A stretch of DNA of 49,955 nt from the NCBI GenBank assembly GCA_947624915.1, contig CANQMF010000002.1, positions 1 through 49,955 on the forward strand, given 5' to 3'. Below are positions 7,734 to 14,988 of this stretch, one piece after another (the stretch's first letter is position 1; each line of letters starts with the position of its first letter). The position numbers were made by a program, and so were the translations under genes. The stretch comes from an uncultured Bacilli bacterium (lineage in GTDB: Bacteria; Bacillota_I; Bacilli_A; RF39; UBA660). The notes beneath the pieces were generated by a model. It had not been told where the DNA came from. It ran no database searches and saw only the letters and a list, made by a program, of their open reading frames with translations.

Positions 7734-8884
7734 AAAAAATAATACTTATGTTTACTATAGTGTTATTGTTATCTGGTTGTTGGAACTATCGAGAACTAAA
7801 TGAATACGCCATAGTAACGGGTATGGCTATTGATTATGATCAAAATGAGTATGAAGTATCTTTGCTCATTTCCAATGGTAAAAAAAGCGAAGAATCAGGA
7901 ACCCAAGCTCAAGTTACTGTTTCATCTGGAAAGGGTAAGACTATTTACGAAGCTATTAAAGCTATTAGTCTTTCAACACCTAAGGAATTATATATTAGTC
8001 ATTTGTCAGTCATTATTATATCAGAAAAAATTGCCGAAAAAGGTGTCAATCCAATTTTAGATTTTTTACTTCGTGAACCACAATCTCATCAAAATTTCTA
8101 TTTAATTACGGCTAAAAATAAAACTGCAAAAGATCACTTATCTGTTTTAGCACCGTTATCTGATTATCCATCACAAAACATCACATCAAACATTAAAATG
8201 ACTGAACAACTACAAGGACGTATTACTAATGCAAGTTTTACTGACTTTGTATCCAAAATTATGCAAAAAGGAAATAATCCAGTTGTTAATAGTTTGATTT
8301 TAGTTGGTGACACTGAAAAAGCGACCAGCCAAGAAGAACAAGAAAAATCCGTTTCTAGTGCTTATACTAAACTGGATACACTAGGCATATTTAAAAATGA
8401 TAAATTAATAGGATGGGCCACAAATGACGAGAGTATCGGAATTAATATGTTACTGGGCGATATTCAAACTTTATACTTTTCGCTACCTTGTGAAAATGAT
8501 AATCTTGTTATAACATCTAGTAGTTATAATATTAAAAATAAAGTTGAAAAATCTAAAATTACTGTTAACATTAAATCAAGTGGTATGATTAATGAAACTG
8601 GATGTTCTATTAACCTAGAGGATCCAGAAGTTATCAAAGAATATCAAGAAAAAGCTAAAAAACAAATGTATGAATATACGCAATTAGCGATTAGAAAAGC
8701 CAAACAATTAAATTCGGATATCTTTGGTTACGGTAACCTAATTTACCGTAAATATCCCCATTATTTTAATAATATAAATGACTGGAATAAAACATTTGCT
8801 GAATTAAGCATAAATGTTAATATCGACTTTAATTTAAGTAATAAAGGAGCTTTAGAACAAACGATTGGAGAGTTAATGAAATGA
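7730..8884 (+). CDS. gerKC: Spore germination receptor C subunit lipoprotein (GerC family)
   Basis: GerC subunits are lipoproteins on the outer face of the spore inner membrane. The 384-residue protein starts with a lipoprotein signal, lipobox LLSGC with Cys17, followed by the family opening CWNYRELNEYAIVTGMAID. The middle holds LSVIIISEKIAEKGVNPILDFLLREPQ, where family members keep the R-E-P pattern; the C-terminal domain ends without membrane segments. ATG overlaps the end of the A-subunit gene by 4 bp, and its own stop overlaps the B-subunit start by 4 bp, so all three are translationally coupled. Confidence 0.93.
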   Translation: MKKIILMFTIVLLLSGCWNYRELNEYAIVTGMAIDYDQNEYEVSLLISNGKKSEESGTQAQVTVSSGKGKTIYEAIKAISLSTPKELYISHLSVIIISEKIAEKGVNPILDFLLREPQSHQNFYLITAKNKTAKDHLSVLAPLSDYPSQNITSNIKMTEQLQGRITNASFTDFVSKIMQKGNNPVVNSLILVGDTEKATSQEEQEKSVSSAYTKLDTLGIFKNDKLIGWATNDESIGINMLLGDIQTLYFSLPCENDNLVITSSSYNIKNKVEKSKITVNIKSSGMINETGCSINLEDPEVIKEYQEKAKKQMYEYTQLAIRKAKQLNSDIFGYGNLIYRKYPHYFNNINDWNKTFAELSINVNIDFNLSNKGALEQTIGELMK

Positions 8885-9906
8885 GAAAAAATTTAGGTTA
8901 TGGAGCAATTGCATACTTTGTGTGTCGCGCTTCATTTATTGGTATAACATCTGTAGCTTTAATTACTTTAGTTCATCAGGATTCGTGGATAAGTGTACTT
9001 TTGGCATTTCTAATTGGCATTGTCCCCCTTTTAGTTTTTTTGTATATTGCTAAATATCAACCCGACTTAAATATTTTTGATAAAACTGATATCCTTTTTC
9101 CACGTACCAAAAAAATTATTAAAATTTTTTTAGCCATAGCAGTATTTGCCATAACAATGCTAAATTTTTGGAATTTAACTAATTTAGTAGTCAGTCAATT
9201 TCTTAATAAAACACCAGTTATAGTAGTAGGTATCATATTTATTATACCAATCATTTTGCTTATCAATAAAGAAAATAAGGTTATTGCTCGTGTTAGTTTA
9301 ATTCTTTTATTTATGTCTATTTTTTTATTTCTTCTGAGTGTGACCGGTCTTGCAAATAAATTTTCTTTAGGTAATTTAACACCTGTACTAGAATATAATC
9401 CTATTAAAGGTGTCTTATCATATTTGAGCTATAACATATTGCCACTTTTTATTCTTTTAATATTTCCGACTAAGAATGTTAAACAACAAATGATTTTTGG
9501 TTATATTGGATCATTTATAACATTATTCTTTACAATCGTTTTTTTAATTGCTGTTTTAGGTATCGATTTGGCTACTATTTTTCAATACCCAGAATTTCAT
9601 ATTTTTAAGCTAGCTTTTGAAAAGTTTGTTAGCTTTCGTTTAGAAAATATTTTAGCCACTCAATGGATATTAGATATTTTTATTTTTACATCCATGGGAC
9701 TTAAATTTTGTAATGAATCCATAAAAACTAATAAGATATATATCATGCCTGTTATTTTAATCATTCTAAATAGCTATTTATTTACTAACACAACAATAGC
9801 CAATTTATTAATGACTTACGTGTTTCCATATCTCATTCCTATTCCCTTTTTTATTCTACCTTTAATAATGTGCTTAAAAATAAAAAAGAAGCTTAAAACT
9901 TCTTAA
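8881..9906 (+). CDS. gerKB: Spore germination receptor B subunit (GerB family)
   Basis: B subunits are integral membrane proteins of the APC transporter superfamily and are thought to contain the germinant-binding site. The 341-residue protein is almost entirely hydrophobic, with about ten predicted membrane helices, and ends in a Lys-rich tail. This is a little shorter than typical (about 360). It is the last gene of the three-gene receptor operon and overlaps the C subunit by 4 bp. Its stop codon overlaps the stop of the convergent minus-strand gene by 4 bp. A hairpin in its last codons is a terminator for that opposite gene. Confidence 0.9.
   Translation: MRKNLGYGAIAYFVCRASFIGITSVALITLVHQDSWISVLLAFLIGIVPLLVFLYIAKYQPDLNIFDKTDILFPRTKKIIKIFLAIAVFAITMLNFWNLTNLVVSQFLNKTPVIVVGIIFIIPIILLINKENKVIARVSLILLFMSIFLFLLSVTGLANKFSLGNLTPVLEYNPIKGVLSYLSYNILPLFILLIFPTKNVKQQMIFGYIGSFITLFFTIVFLIAVLGIDLATIFQYPEFHIFKLAFEKFVSFRLENILATQWILDIFIFTSMGLKFCNESIKTNKIYIMPVILIILNSYLFTNTTIANLLMTYVFPYLIPIPFFILPLIMCLKIKKKLKTS
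9875..9904 (-). terminator. Terminator of the minus-strand gene at 9903-10661, inside gerKB
   Basis: AAGAAG (9886-9891) and CTTCTT (9899-9904) form a stem, followed on the minus strand by a T-rich run. The terminator lies within the last codons of the convergent gerKB. Confidence 0.55.
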
Positions 9907-10661
9907 AAAATAAATTTAGCGAGAGCATATAAAATAACTACAGCAATCAAAATACTAAATATCATAATTAATATTTTAATAAGTTTATTATTTCTCTTTA
10001 AGCTATCATCTAAATTACGTAAATCTTCGAAATCTTTATCAGAAAAACTAAAACTAGATGTATAAAAAGTATTATCAATATTAGCTAAATTATCACTCAC
10101 AACTTCTTCTACTTTAGGGGCTTCTTCAGACTTTTTAGCTTCATCCAAAATCTTTTTAATAGAAGATGCATCCCCAACCATTGTATCTGATTTCAAGCTA
10201 TCAAACATGTCAAAATCATCAGACATATTTTCATTAAACGGCATAGTATTAATAAGATCTCGCACGTCATCAGATACATTATCAATATCTATATTTTTTA
10301 AAATTTCATATTGACTATTTTTTATATTACGATACTTTATATCACTATCACTGTGATCTACTTTGGCCTTGCTTAGAATATCACGTATATCATAATTTTT
10401 TTCTTCAACCTCTTCCTCAACAACGTTTTGTTCTTCTACTTGATGATTTAACAAATTTTCATAGTTACGTGTTTTTTGGAACTCTTCCCTATTTTTAAGC
10501 ATTTCCTTGACCATACTAATATTAATTTCATTACTATTTGAAATATCAGCAACCCCCTCAATATTGGTATAACTACATAAATCACTTATTTGTTGATAAA
10601 GATGCTCATTCTTTTTACTACGTTTCTCAGGTTTATAATAACGTTCCATTCTACTAGCCAT
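9903..10661 (-). CDS. Unknown acidic protein with C-terminal membrane anchor
   Basis: I do not recognise this 252-residue protein. It is hydrophilic and acidic, with a Glu-rich patch EEEVEEK at about 82-88 and short helical segments. It ends in one hydrophobic helix (about 230-251, KILIMIFSILIAVVILYALA), so it is probably a tail-anchored protein with a large cytoplasmic domain. No signal peptide or Cys is seen at the N-terminus. The start ATG at 10661 has AGGGTGA a few bases upstream. It stands alone between the germination operon (convergent) and the ferredoxin gene (divergent). No function is proposed. Confidence 0.8.
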   Translation of the reverse strand: MASRMERYYKPEKRSKKNEHLYQQISDLCSYTNIEGVADISNSNEINISMVKEMLKNREEFQKTRNYENLLNHQVEEQNVVEEEVEEKNYDIRDILSKAKVDHSDSDIKYRNIKNSQYEILKNIDIDNVSDDVRDLINTMPFNENMSDDFDMFDSLKSDTMVGDASSIKKILDEAKKSEEAPKVEEVVSDNLANIDNTFYTSSFSFSDKDFEDLRNLDDSLKRNNKLIKILIMIFSILIAVVILYALAKFIF

Positions 10662-10715
10662 AGCATCACCCTATTTATATATTATCATAAATTCAACATA
10701 TTTAAAATAATTCGG

Positions 10716-10744
10716 TTGCAATTTCCTCATAATTTAATTATAAT
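10716..10744 (+). promoter_or_regulatory. Sigma-A type promoter of the ferredoxin gene
   Basis: TTGCAA (10716-10721) and a perfect TATAAT (10739-10744) are separated by 17 bp. AGGAGG follows at about 10751, so the leader is short. Confidence 0.75.
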
Positions 10745-10762
10745 TTTGTTAGGAGGATTATT

Positions 10763-10981
10763 ATGAAATTAGAAGTTGATCAAGATATTTGTATAGGATG
10801 CGGTTCTTGTCAAGCCATCTGCCCTGAAGTATTCGAAATAAATGATGACGGGCTAGCACAATCGATCGTTGATAATATCGATGAAGCCTTTGTTAATGAA
10901 GCCATAGATGCTAAGGAAGGATGTCCTGTAAATGCTATTTATGAAGTAACGGACGCTAAAAACGTTGAAGAAGCTGCCTAA
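10763..10981 (+). CDS. fer: Ferredoxin, single 4Fe-4S type
   Basis: This is a small electron carrier of the Bacillus Fer type. The 72-residue protein has C10-x2-C13-x2-C16 and a distant C-P (Cys54 in EGCPVNAI), which together would bind one [4Fe-4S] cluster. An extra C20-P may be a disulfide partner or a remnant. The acidic surface is typical. AGGAGG precedes the ATG, and the gene has its own promoter and terminator. In B. subtilis fer is near the dacB-spmAB-rluB region too, so the placement has some synteny. Confidence 0.93.
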   Translation: MKLEVDQDICIGCGSCQAICPEVFEINDDGLAQSIVDNIDEAFVNEAIDAKEGCPVNAIYEVTDAKNVEEAA

Positions 10982-10996
10982 ACGTAGCTTTTTTTA
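10969..10996 (+). terminator. Terminator of the ferredoxin gene
   Basis: AAGCTGC (10971-10977) pairs with GTAGCTT (10984-10990) with one G-T wobble, followed by seven T residues. It overlaps the stop codon. Confidence 0.7.
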
Positions 10997-11006
10997 TTGC
11001 TTTAAT

Positions 11007-11729
11007 TTATTTATTTTTTGCTAAACTATATAATTGTTTTACTTCTTTAATAGTCAATTCTCGATATTCACCAGCTTTTAAATCATTAACATCTAAAAAA
11101 GCAAACCTTTCTCGACGAAGTTTAATCACTTTATATCCTATAGCTTCAAACATTTTCTTAATTTGATGATTTTTCCCTTCATGAATGATAATATTAACAA
11201 TGGATGTATTTTGTTTTTTATCAATTTTACTTAACTTAACTTTCGCTTTACCAGTCCTATATCCATCAATAATTACCCCTCTAGCTAAACGCTGTAATTC
11301 TTCTTTTTGAGGGATCCCTTGTACTTTCGCTACATACAATTTTTCAATACAATGACGAGGGTGGATGAGTAAATTTGTTAATTCACCATCATTAGTAAGT
11401 AATAATACACCTGTTGTATCATAGTCAAGGCGTCCGACAGGATATATTCTTCTACTTTCCTTTATTAAATCCACAACCGTTTTTCTTTTCTTATCATCAT
11501 CAGTACTGGTAATAATTCCTCTCGGTTTATTTAAAACATAATATACCTTATCTTCCTTAATTGATATAGCATTACCATCAATTACTATATCATCATCATA
11601 ATTAACCTTAGTACCCATTTTCGTTATTACAGTACCATTTACTACGACATGACCACCACTGATTAATTCTTCAGCTTTTCTTCTCGAACAATATCCCGAT
11701 TGGGCAATAACTTTCTGTAATCTTTCCAT
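11007..11729 (-). CDS. rluB: 23S rRNA pseudouridine synthase RluB (RsuA/RluB/E/F family)
   Basis: RluB makes pseudouridine 2605 (E. coli numbering) in helix 93 of 23S rRNA. The 240-residue protein has an N-terminal S4 RNA-binding domain (MERLQKVIAQSGYCSRRKAEELI) and the catalytic block PVGRLDYDTTGVLLLTNDG with the nucleophile Asp102. The C-terminal family signature HEGKNHQIKKMFEAIGY follows. Length is normal. It sits downstream of spmB and a lipoprotein gene, matching the dacB-spmA-spmB-rluB order in Bacillus. It is convergent with the ferredoxin gene. Confidence 0.92.
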   Translation of the reverse strand: MERLQKVIAQSGYCSRRKAEELISGGHVVVNGTVITKMGTKVNYDDDIVIDGNAISIKEDKVYYVLNKPRGIITSTDDDKKRKTVVDLIKESRRIYPVGRLDYDTTGVLLLTNDGELTNLLIHPRHCIEKLYVAKVQGIPQKEELQRLARGVIIDGYRTGKAKVKLSKIDKKQNTSIVNIIIHEGKNHQIKKMFEAIGYKVIKLRRERFAFLDVNDLKAGEYRELTIKEVKQLYSLAKNK

Positions 11730-11763
11730 TCAACCACCTAGATGTATTTTAACATAATCAAAA

Positions 11764-11793
11764 AGAAAAAGATACACTATTTACAAGTGTATC
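11764..11793 (-). terminator. Terminator after the DUF1307-like lipoprotein gene
   Basis: GATACACT (11771-11778) and AGTGTATC (11786-11793) form a perfect 8-bp stem, followed on the minus strand by TTTTTC. The stop codon lies in the loop, so the lipoprotein and rluB are probably separate transcripts. Confidence 0.75.
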
Positions 11794-12208
11794 CTTGCTC
11801 CTGCGTTAATACAGCTTTCATACTATCGTAGTTTTCACCCATTCTATTTGCATTAAATTCTGATTCGTCCATTTTTGATGGATCCATCTCAACTATAACT
11901 GAAATTTTACTATTATCAGACTCTACTTTTGCTGTAAAGCCTTTTTTATTATTATACTCATCCACAAGTTCTTGAGCACTATTTTTATATTCATCAATAT
12001 AGTCAGCAACTGCCCCTTCTGCAACTATAGAATTTGTTTGAACTGATTTTTTAATTTTATTACCGTCAAATTCATAAACCGCTTCAATATCATTTGTAAA
12101 ACCATTATCTGAACTAGACTTTGTACATGTCAATGTCTTTTTATCACCACAGCCAGTCAATATAACTAAAGTTAATACTAAAGTTCCTGTCATCAATATC
12201 CTCTTCAT
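11777..12208 (-). CDS. Small secreted lipoprotein, YehR/DUF1307-like
   Basis: The 143-residue protein starts with a lipoprotein signal peptide (lipobox ILTGC, Cys20), so it should be lipid-anchored on the outer membrane face. The mature part has Cys residues near both ends (TCTKSS after the signal, and YTCK at the C-terminus), which could form a disulfide. The pattern TCTK then a short beta-rich domain recalls the YehR/DUF1307 lipoproteins, but I am not certain. The ATG has GGAGG-like sequence about 8 nt upstream. It lies between spmB and rluB; any spore role would be inference from position alone. Confidence 0.75.
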   Translation of the reverse strand: MKRILMTGTLVLTLVILTGCGDKKTLTCTKSSSDNGFTNDIEAVYEFDGNKIKKSVQTNSIVAEGAVADYIDEYKNSAQELVDEYNNKKGFTAKVESDNSKISVIVEMDPSKMDESEFNANRMGENYDSMKAVLTQEQGYTCK

Positions 12209-12250
12209 ATTCTACCTCCGTATTCATTATATCATTTTTAAATAATTTTT

Positions 12251-12754
12251 TCAACTAAAGAACATATAACATAAAATAATGCTAGTTAAAATACCAATAA
12301 AATCTCCAAACAGACTTGTAAACATTGCATACCTTGTCTTTTTTATACCTACGCTACCATAATATAACGCAATAACATAAAAAGTTGTGTCTGTACATCC
12401 ATGAATAGTAGACGCCAAAAGGCTAACAAAACTATCAACACCATATTTACTATAAATAGTGTTAATTAAGGCGACAGCTGCACTACCTGATATTGGTTTA
12501 GTAAGAATTAACGTTATTAATTCAACTGGTAATTTAATATTAACTACAAAAAGTGAAATAAACCAGTTTAGAAAGCCACTATTAATTAATATATTTACGC
12601 TTAAAATCATGGCCAATAGATTAGGAAAAATAGTATAACCCATTTTAAAAGCTTCTTTACTGCCATCAATAAAAGATTCGTAGACATCCGTTTTTTTTAC
12701 TAATCCGTATATAACAATAATTAAAACTAAGAATGGTAATATGTAGTTAGAAAT
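12251..12754 (-). CDS. spmB: Spore maturation protein SpmB, apparently starting at ATT
   Basis: SpmB acts with SpmA in spore core dehydration and heat resistance. An ATG at 12643 would give only 130 residues. The same frame stays open upstream to an ATT at 12754, and the added 37 residues (ISNYILPFLVLIIVIYGLVK, then KTDVYESFIDGSKEAFK) match the known SpmB N-terminus. There is no ATG, GTG or TTG in that extension. AGGAGG (12767-12762) lies 7 nt before the ATT and overlaps the spmA stop. The full protein of 167 residues fits the family length (about 178). It has nucleoside-recognition (gate) domain features such as KPISGSAAVALI and HGCTDTTFYVIALYYG. Membrane protein. Confidence 0.85.
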   Translation of the reverse strand: MSNYILPFLVLIIVIYGLVKKTDVYESFIDGSKEAFKMGYTIFPNLLAMILSVNILINSGFLNWFISLFVVNIKLPVELITLILTKPISGSAAVALINTIYSKYGVDSFVSLLASTIHGCTDTTFYVIALYYGSVGIKKTRYAMFTSLFGDFIGILTSIILCYMFFS

Positions 12755-12755
12755 A

Positions 12756-13331
12756 TTATGACCTCCTATCTAGTATTTTATCTAATACTATACAAAATAT
12801 TGTAGCCACAATTGTTGAGATCATAGTCACGAAGACCGTCTTAGTTGGATCAGTACTTTTATACATAACTCGCAAAGCAATTAAAGTCGTTGGAATAATC
12901 GTAATGGCAGCCGTATTAATCATAGTAAAAGTTAACATACTGCGGGAAGCAACCTTTTTGTTATCATTTAACTCTTGTAAACTACTCATGGCCTTCAAAC
13001 CAAAAGGAGTAGCAGCACTACCAAGACCAAACATATTAGCTATAATATTACTGGACATATAACCAAAAGCACGATGCTCTTTAGGTATATCTGGAAACAA
13101 GGGATGTAGAAATTTTGATAACAATTTAGCTAATTTATCAAGTAAACCACTGTTAGTAGCAATATTCATAATACCAAGCCATAAGGCAACAACAGGAAAT
13201 ATTTGAATAAAAATTTCTAAACTTGTTTTAGCACTATTTAAAATAGTTTCGTTAACATTAATACTATTTCCAGTCAAAAGGCCGAATACTACACCCACAA
13301 TAATAAAATAAGACCATAGTCGACTTACCAT
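12756..13331 (-). CDS. spmA: Spore maturation protein SpmA
   Basis: This is the partner of SpmB in a membrane complex needed for full spore core dehydration; both carry the nucleoside-recognition gate fold. The 191-residue protein (B. subtilis 196) has several membrane helices and the motifs NMFGLGSAATPFGLKAM and FTMINTAAITIIPTTLIA, both strongly conserved in SpmA. Its ATG overlaps the dacB stop by 7 bp, with AAAGGA 9 nt upstream. Its stop codon is 1 bp from the spmB start. The dacB-spmA-spmB order is that of the sigma-E controlled operon in B. subtilis. Confidence 0.94.
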   Translation of the reverse strand: MVSRLWSYFIIVGVVFGLLTGNSINVNETILNSAKTSLEIFIQIFPVVALWLGIMNIATNSGLLDKLAKLLSKFLHPLFPDIPKEHRAFGYMSSNIIANMFGLGSAATPFGLKAMSSLQELNDNKKVASRSMLTFTMINTAAITIIPTTLIALRVMYKSTDPTKTVFVTMISTIVATIFCIVLDKILDRRS

Positions 13332-14365
13332 AATTTAATCCTTTCCCAAATACTCTTTTTTTTCTTTTTTACTTTGGTTGCCGTTATTGTTTCTGAATAT
13401 ACCAATTTATCATTAACAAACACTTTAGCTTTACCAACTTCTCCTTCTTTTGGTGTAGAATTTAATTCAAATTTTAAGTATACATCATCATTTTTTTCTA
13501 AAGTATAATCATAGTTATTAGCTAAAGATAAATTATAATTTTTATACAAAACATCTGGTATAGATAAATTACCTTTCGTAAGTAATTGATAACGATAAAA
13601 ATTATTAAAACCATATTCAAATAATGATTTATGATCGGCAAAGTCATTGCCGTCATTTAATGTAACGACAACTAAATTTAAATTATTTTTACTGGCTGTT
13701 GTAACTAATGTTCGACGTGCTTTTTGCGTAAACCCCGTCTTACCGCCAGTCGTATATTCATAATTAAACAATAATTTATTTTTGTTAATCCATGAATAGG
13801 TATTTTTATTAGTTTTAACAAAATGTTCTTTTGTTCCAACAATAGTCCGATATTCTTTATTCTGCATAGCATAACTAGTTAAAATAGCCATATCATATGC
13901 TGTCGAATAATTTCCAGCTTCCTCATCTAGGCCATTAGGATTATTAAATACGGTATTAATCATACCTATTTCCTTAGCTTTTTCATTCATTATATCAACA
14001 AATTTATCCCCTCCAATATAGTTTGCAATAGCATAAGATGCATCATTACCACTTCTAAGCATTAATCCATATACTAAATCTCTTAACGAAATTTTTTCAC
14101 CCTTTTGAATATATATTCCAGAGCCATAACTTTTATCTATTTCATCGCCAACAGTTACAATATCATCCAGTTTTCCGGATTCAACAGCAATAATTGCTGT
14201 CATAATCTTAGATATGCTAGCCACACTTCTTTGTTCATTAATATTTTTTCTATATAAAATTCTATGGGTATCAGTATCCATCATAATAGCGCTTCTAGCA
14301 CTAGTTTGTATTCCCCAAACGTTTAATGGTATAAGCATTAGTAACAATAATAGTATTTTTTTCAT
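13325..14365 (-). CDS. dacB: Sporulation D-alanyl-D-alanine carboxypeptidase (DacB-like, PBP5 family)
   Basis: Penicillin-binding carboxypeptidase that trims peptide stems; in the dacB-spmA-spmB operon it controls crosslinking of the spore cortex. The 346-residue protein has a signal peptide (about 1-18) and the three active-site motifs S50-I-S-K53, S105-G-N and K209-T-G. The C-terminal beta-rich domain is shorter than in vegetative PBP5 enzymes, and the end (KVKKKKKSIWERIKLW) is a basic, amphipathic tail likely to touch the membrane. The gene context favours DacB over DacF or DacA, although sequence alone does not separate them. Confidence 0.88.
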   Translation of the reverse strand: MKKILLLLLMLIPLNVWGIQTSARSAIMMDTDTHRILYRKNINEQRSVASISKIMTAIIAVESGKLDDIVTVGDEIDKSYGSGIYIQKGEKISLRDLVYGLMLRSGNDASYAIANYIGGDKFVDIMNEKAKEIGMINTVFNNPNGLDEEAGNYSTAYDMAILTSYAMQNKEYRTIVGTKEHFVKTNKNTYSWINKNKLLFNYEYTTGGKTGFTQKARRTLVTTASKNNLNLVVVTLNDGNDFADHKSLFEYGFNNFYRYQLLTKGNLSIPDVLYKNYNLSLANNYDYTLEKNDDVYLKFELNSTPKEGEVGKAKVFVNDKLVYSETITATKVKKKKKSIWERIKLW

Positions 14366-14387
14366 ATATTCACCTACATAAAGATAT

Positions 14388-14413
14388 GAAAAAGAGAACT
14401 ATTTTAGTCCTCT
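14388..14413 (-). terminator. Terminator after the lipoprotein gene at 14420
   Basis: On the minus strand AGAGGACT (14413-14406) pairs with AGTTCTCT (14400-14393), with one G-T wobble, followed by a T run. It separates the upstream lipoprotein gene from the dacB operon. Confidence 0.75.
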
Positions 14414-14419
14414 ATCCTA

Positions 14420-14950
14420 TCAATGCATATAAATACCATGTATTTTTTCTTTAGATACTTCATCCAAATCACTAATTACCCAATCATTATCCTTCTTAGT
14501 AAGCTTAAAGGTTATATTATATTTTATTCTCTCAGTTGCTTTTTCAATACGTTCTAATTGGTAATCAAAGTAAAGTGACATATCATAATTACCATCCTCA
14601 TCTAAAAAATCACTTTGATTTGGTTCTTCTGACAGTATTTTACTGTAATCATTTACTTCAATTTCTGTATCAACTGTAGCCGTGTCGCCATCTATTTTTT
14701 CATCCTTAATCTCGTATTTTATATTTCCATAATGTTTTTTCATAATTTCACGATAACGTGCTTTTTGTTCAACTGTATATTCTGTATTTTCAATTAATGT
14801 ATCTAAATCGTTTAAAACATTATCGTCTAACTTTTGATAACTATCTAAATATGCTTCAACTTTCTTAGTTGGTGTATTAGTCATATCTTTTCCAATATCA
14901 CATCCAACTAATAAAAATAACGCTACTAAAGTAAAAATTATCTTTTTCAT
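14420..14950 (-). CDS. Lipoprotein of unknown function
   Basis: The 176-residue protein has a clear lipoprotein signal (lipobox LLVGC, Cys17). The mature part begins with a short Thr/Lys linker and a helical domain, followed by alternating beta-like segments (YEIKDEKIDGDTATVDTEIEV; YNITFKLTKKDNDWVISDLD). That last pattern is typical of NTF2-like or DUF4878-type lipoproteins in which a conserved W-x-I precedes the end. No catalytic motif is visible. It is preceded by the ATPase gene (38 bp gap) and followed by its own terminator, so it may be co-transcribed with the ATPase. Confidence 0.72.
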   Translation of the reverse strand: MKKIIFTLVALFLLVGCDIGKDMTNTPTKKVEAYLDSYQKLDDNVLNDLDTLIENTEYTVEQKARYREIMKKHYGNIKYEIKDEKIDGDTATVDTEIEVNDYSKILSEEPNQSDFLDEDGNYDMSLYFDYQLERIEKATERIKYNITFKLTKKDNDWVISDLDEVSKEKIHGIYMH

Positions 14951-14988
14951 GTTTTCCTCCCTTTATAGTATTAATCAAATAAAACCAT

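Noticed and set aside
12251..12643. spmB as a truncated 130-residue gene
   Set aside because: The upstream in-frame sequence and ribosome binding site show that the gene is full length with an ATT start.
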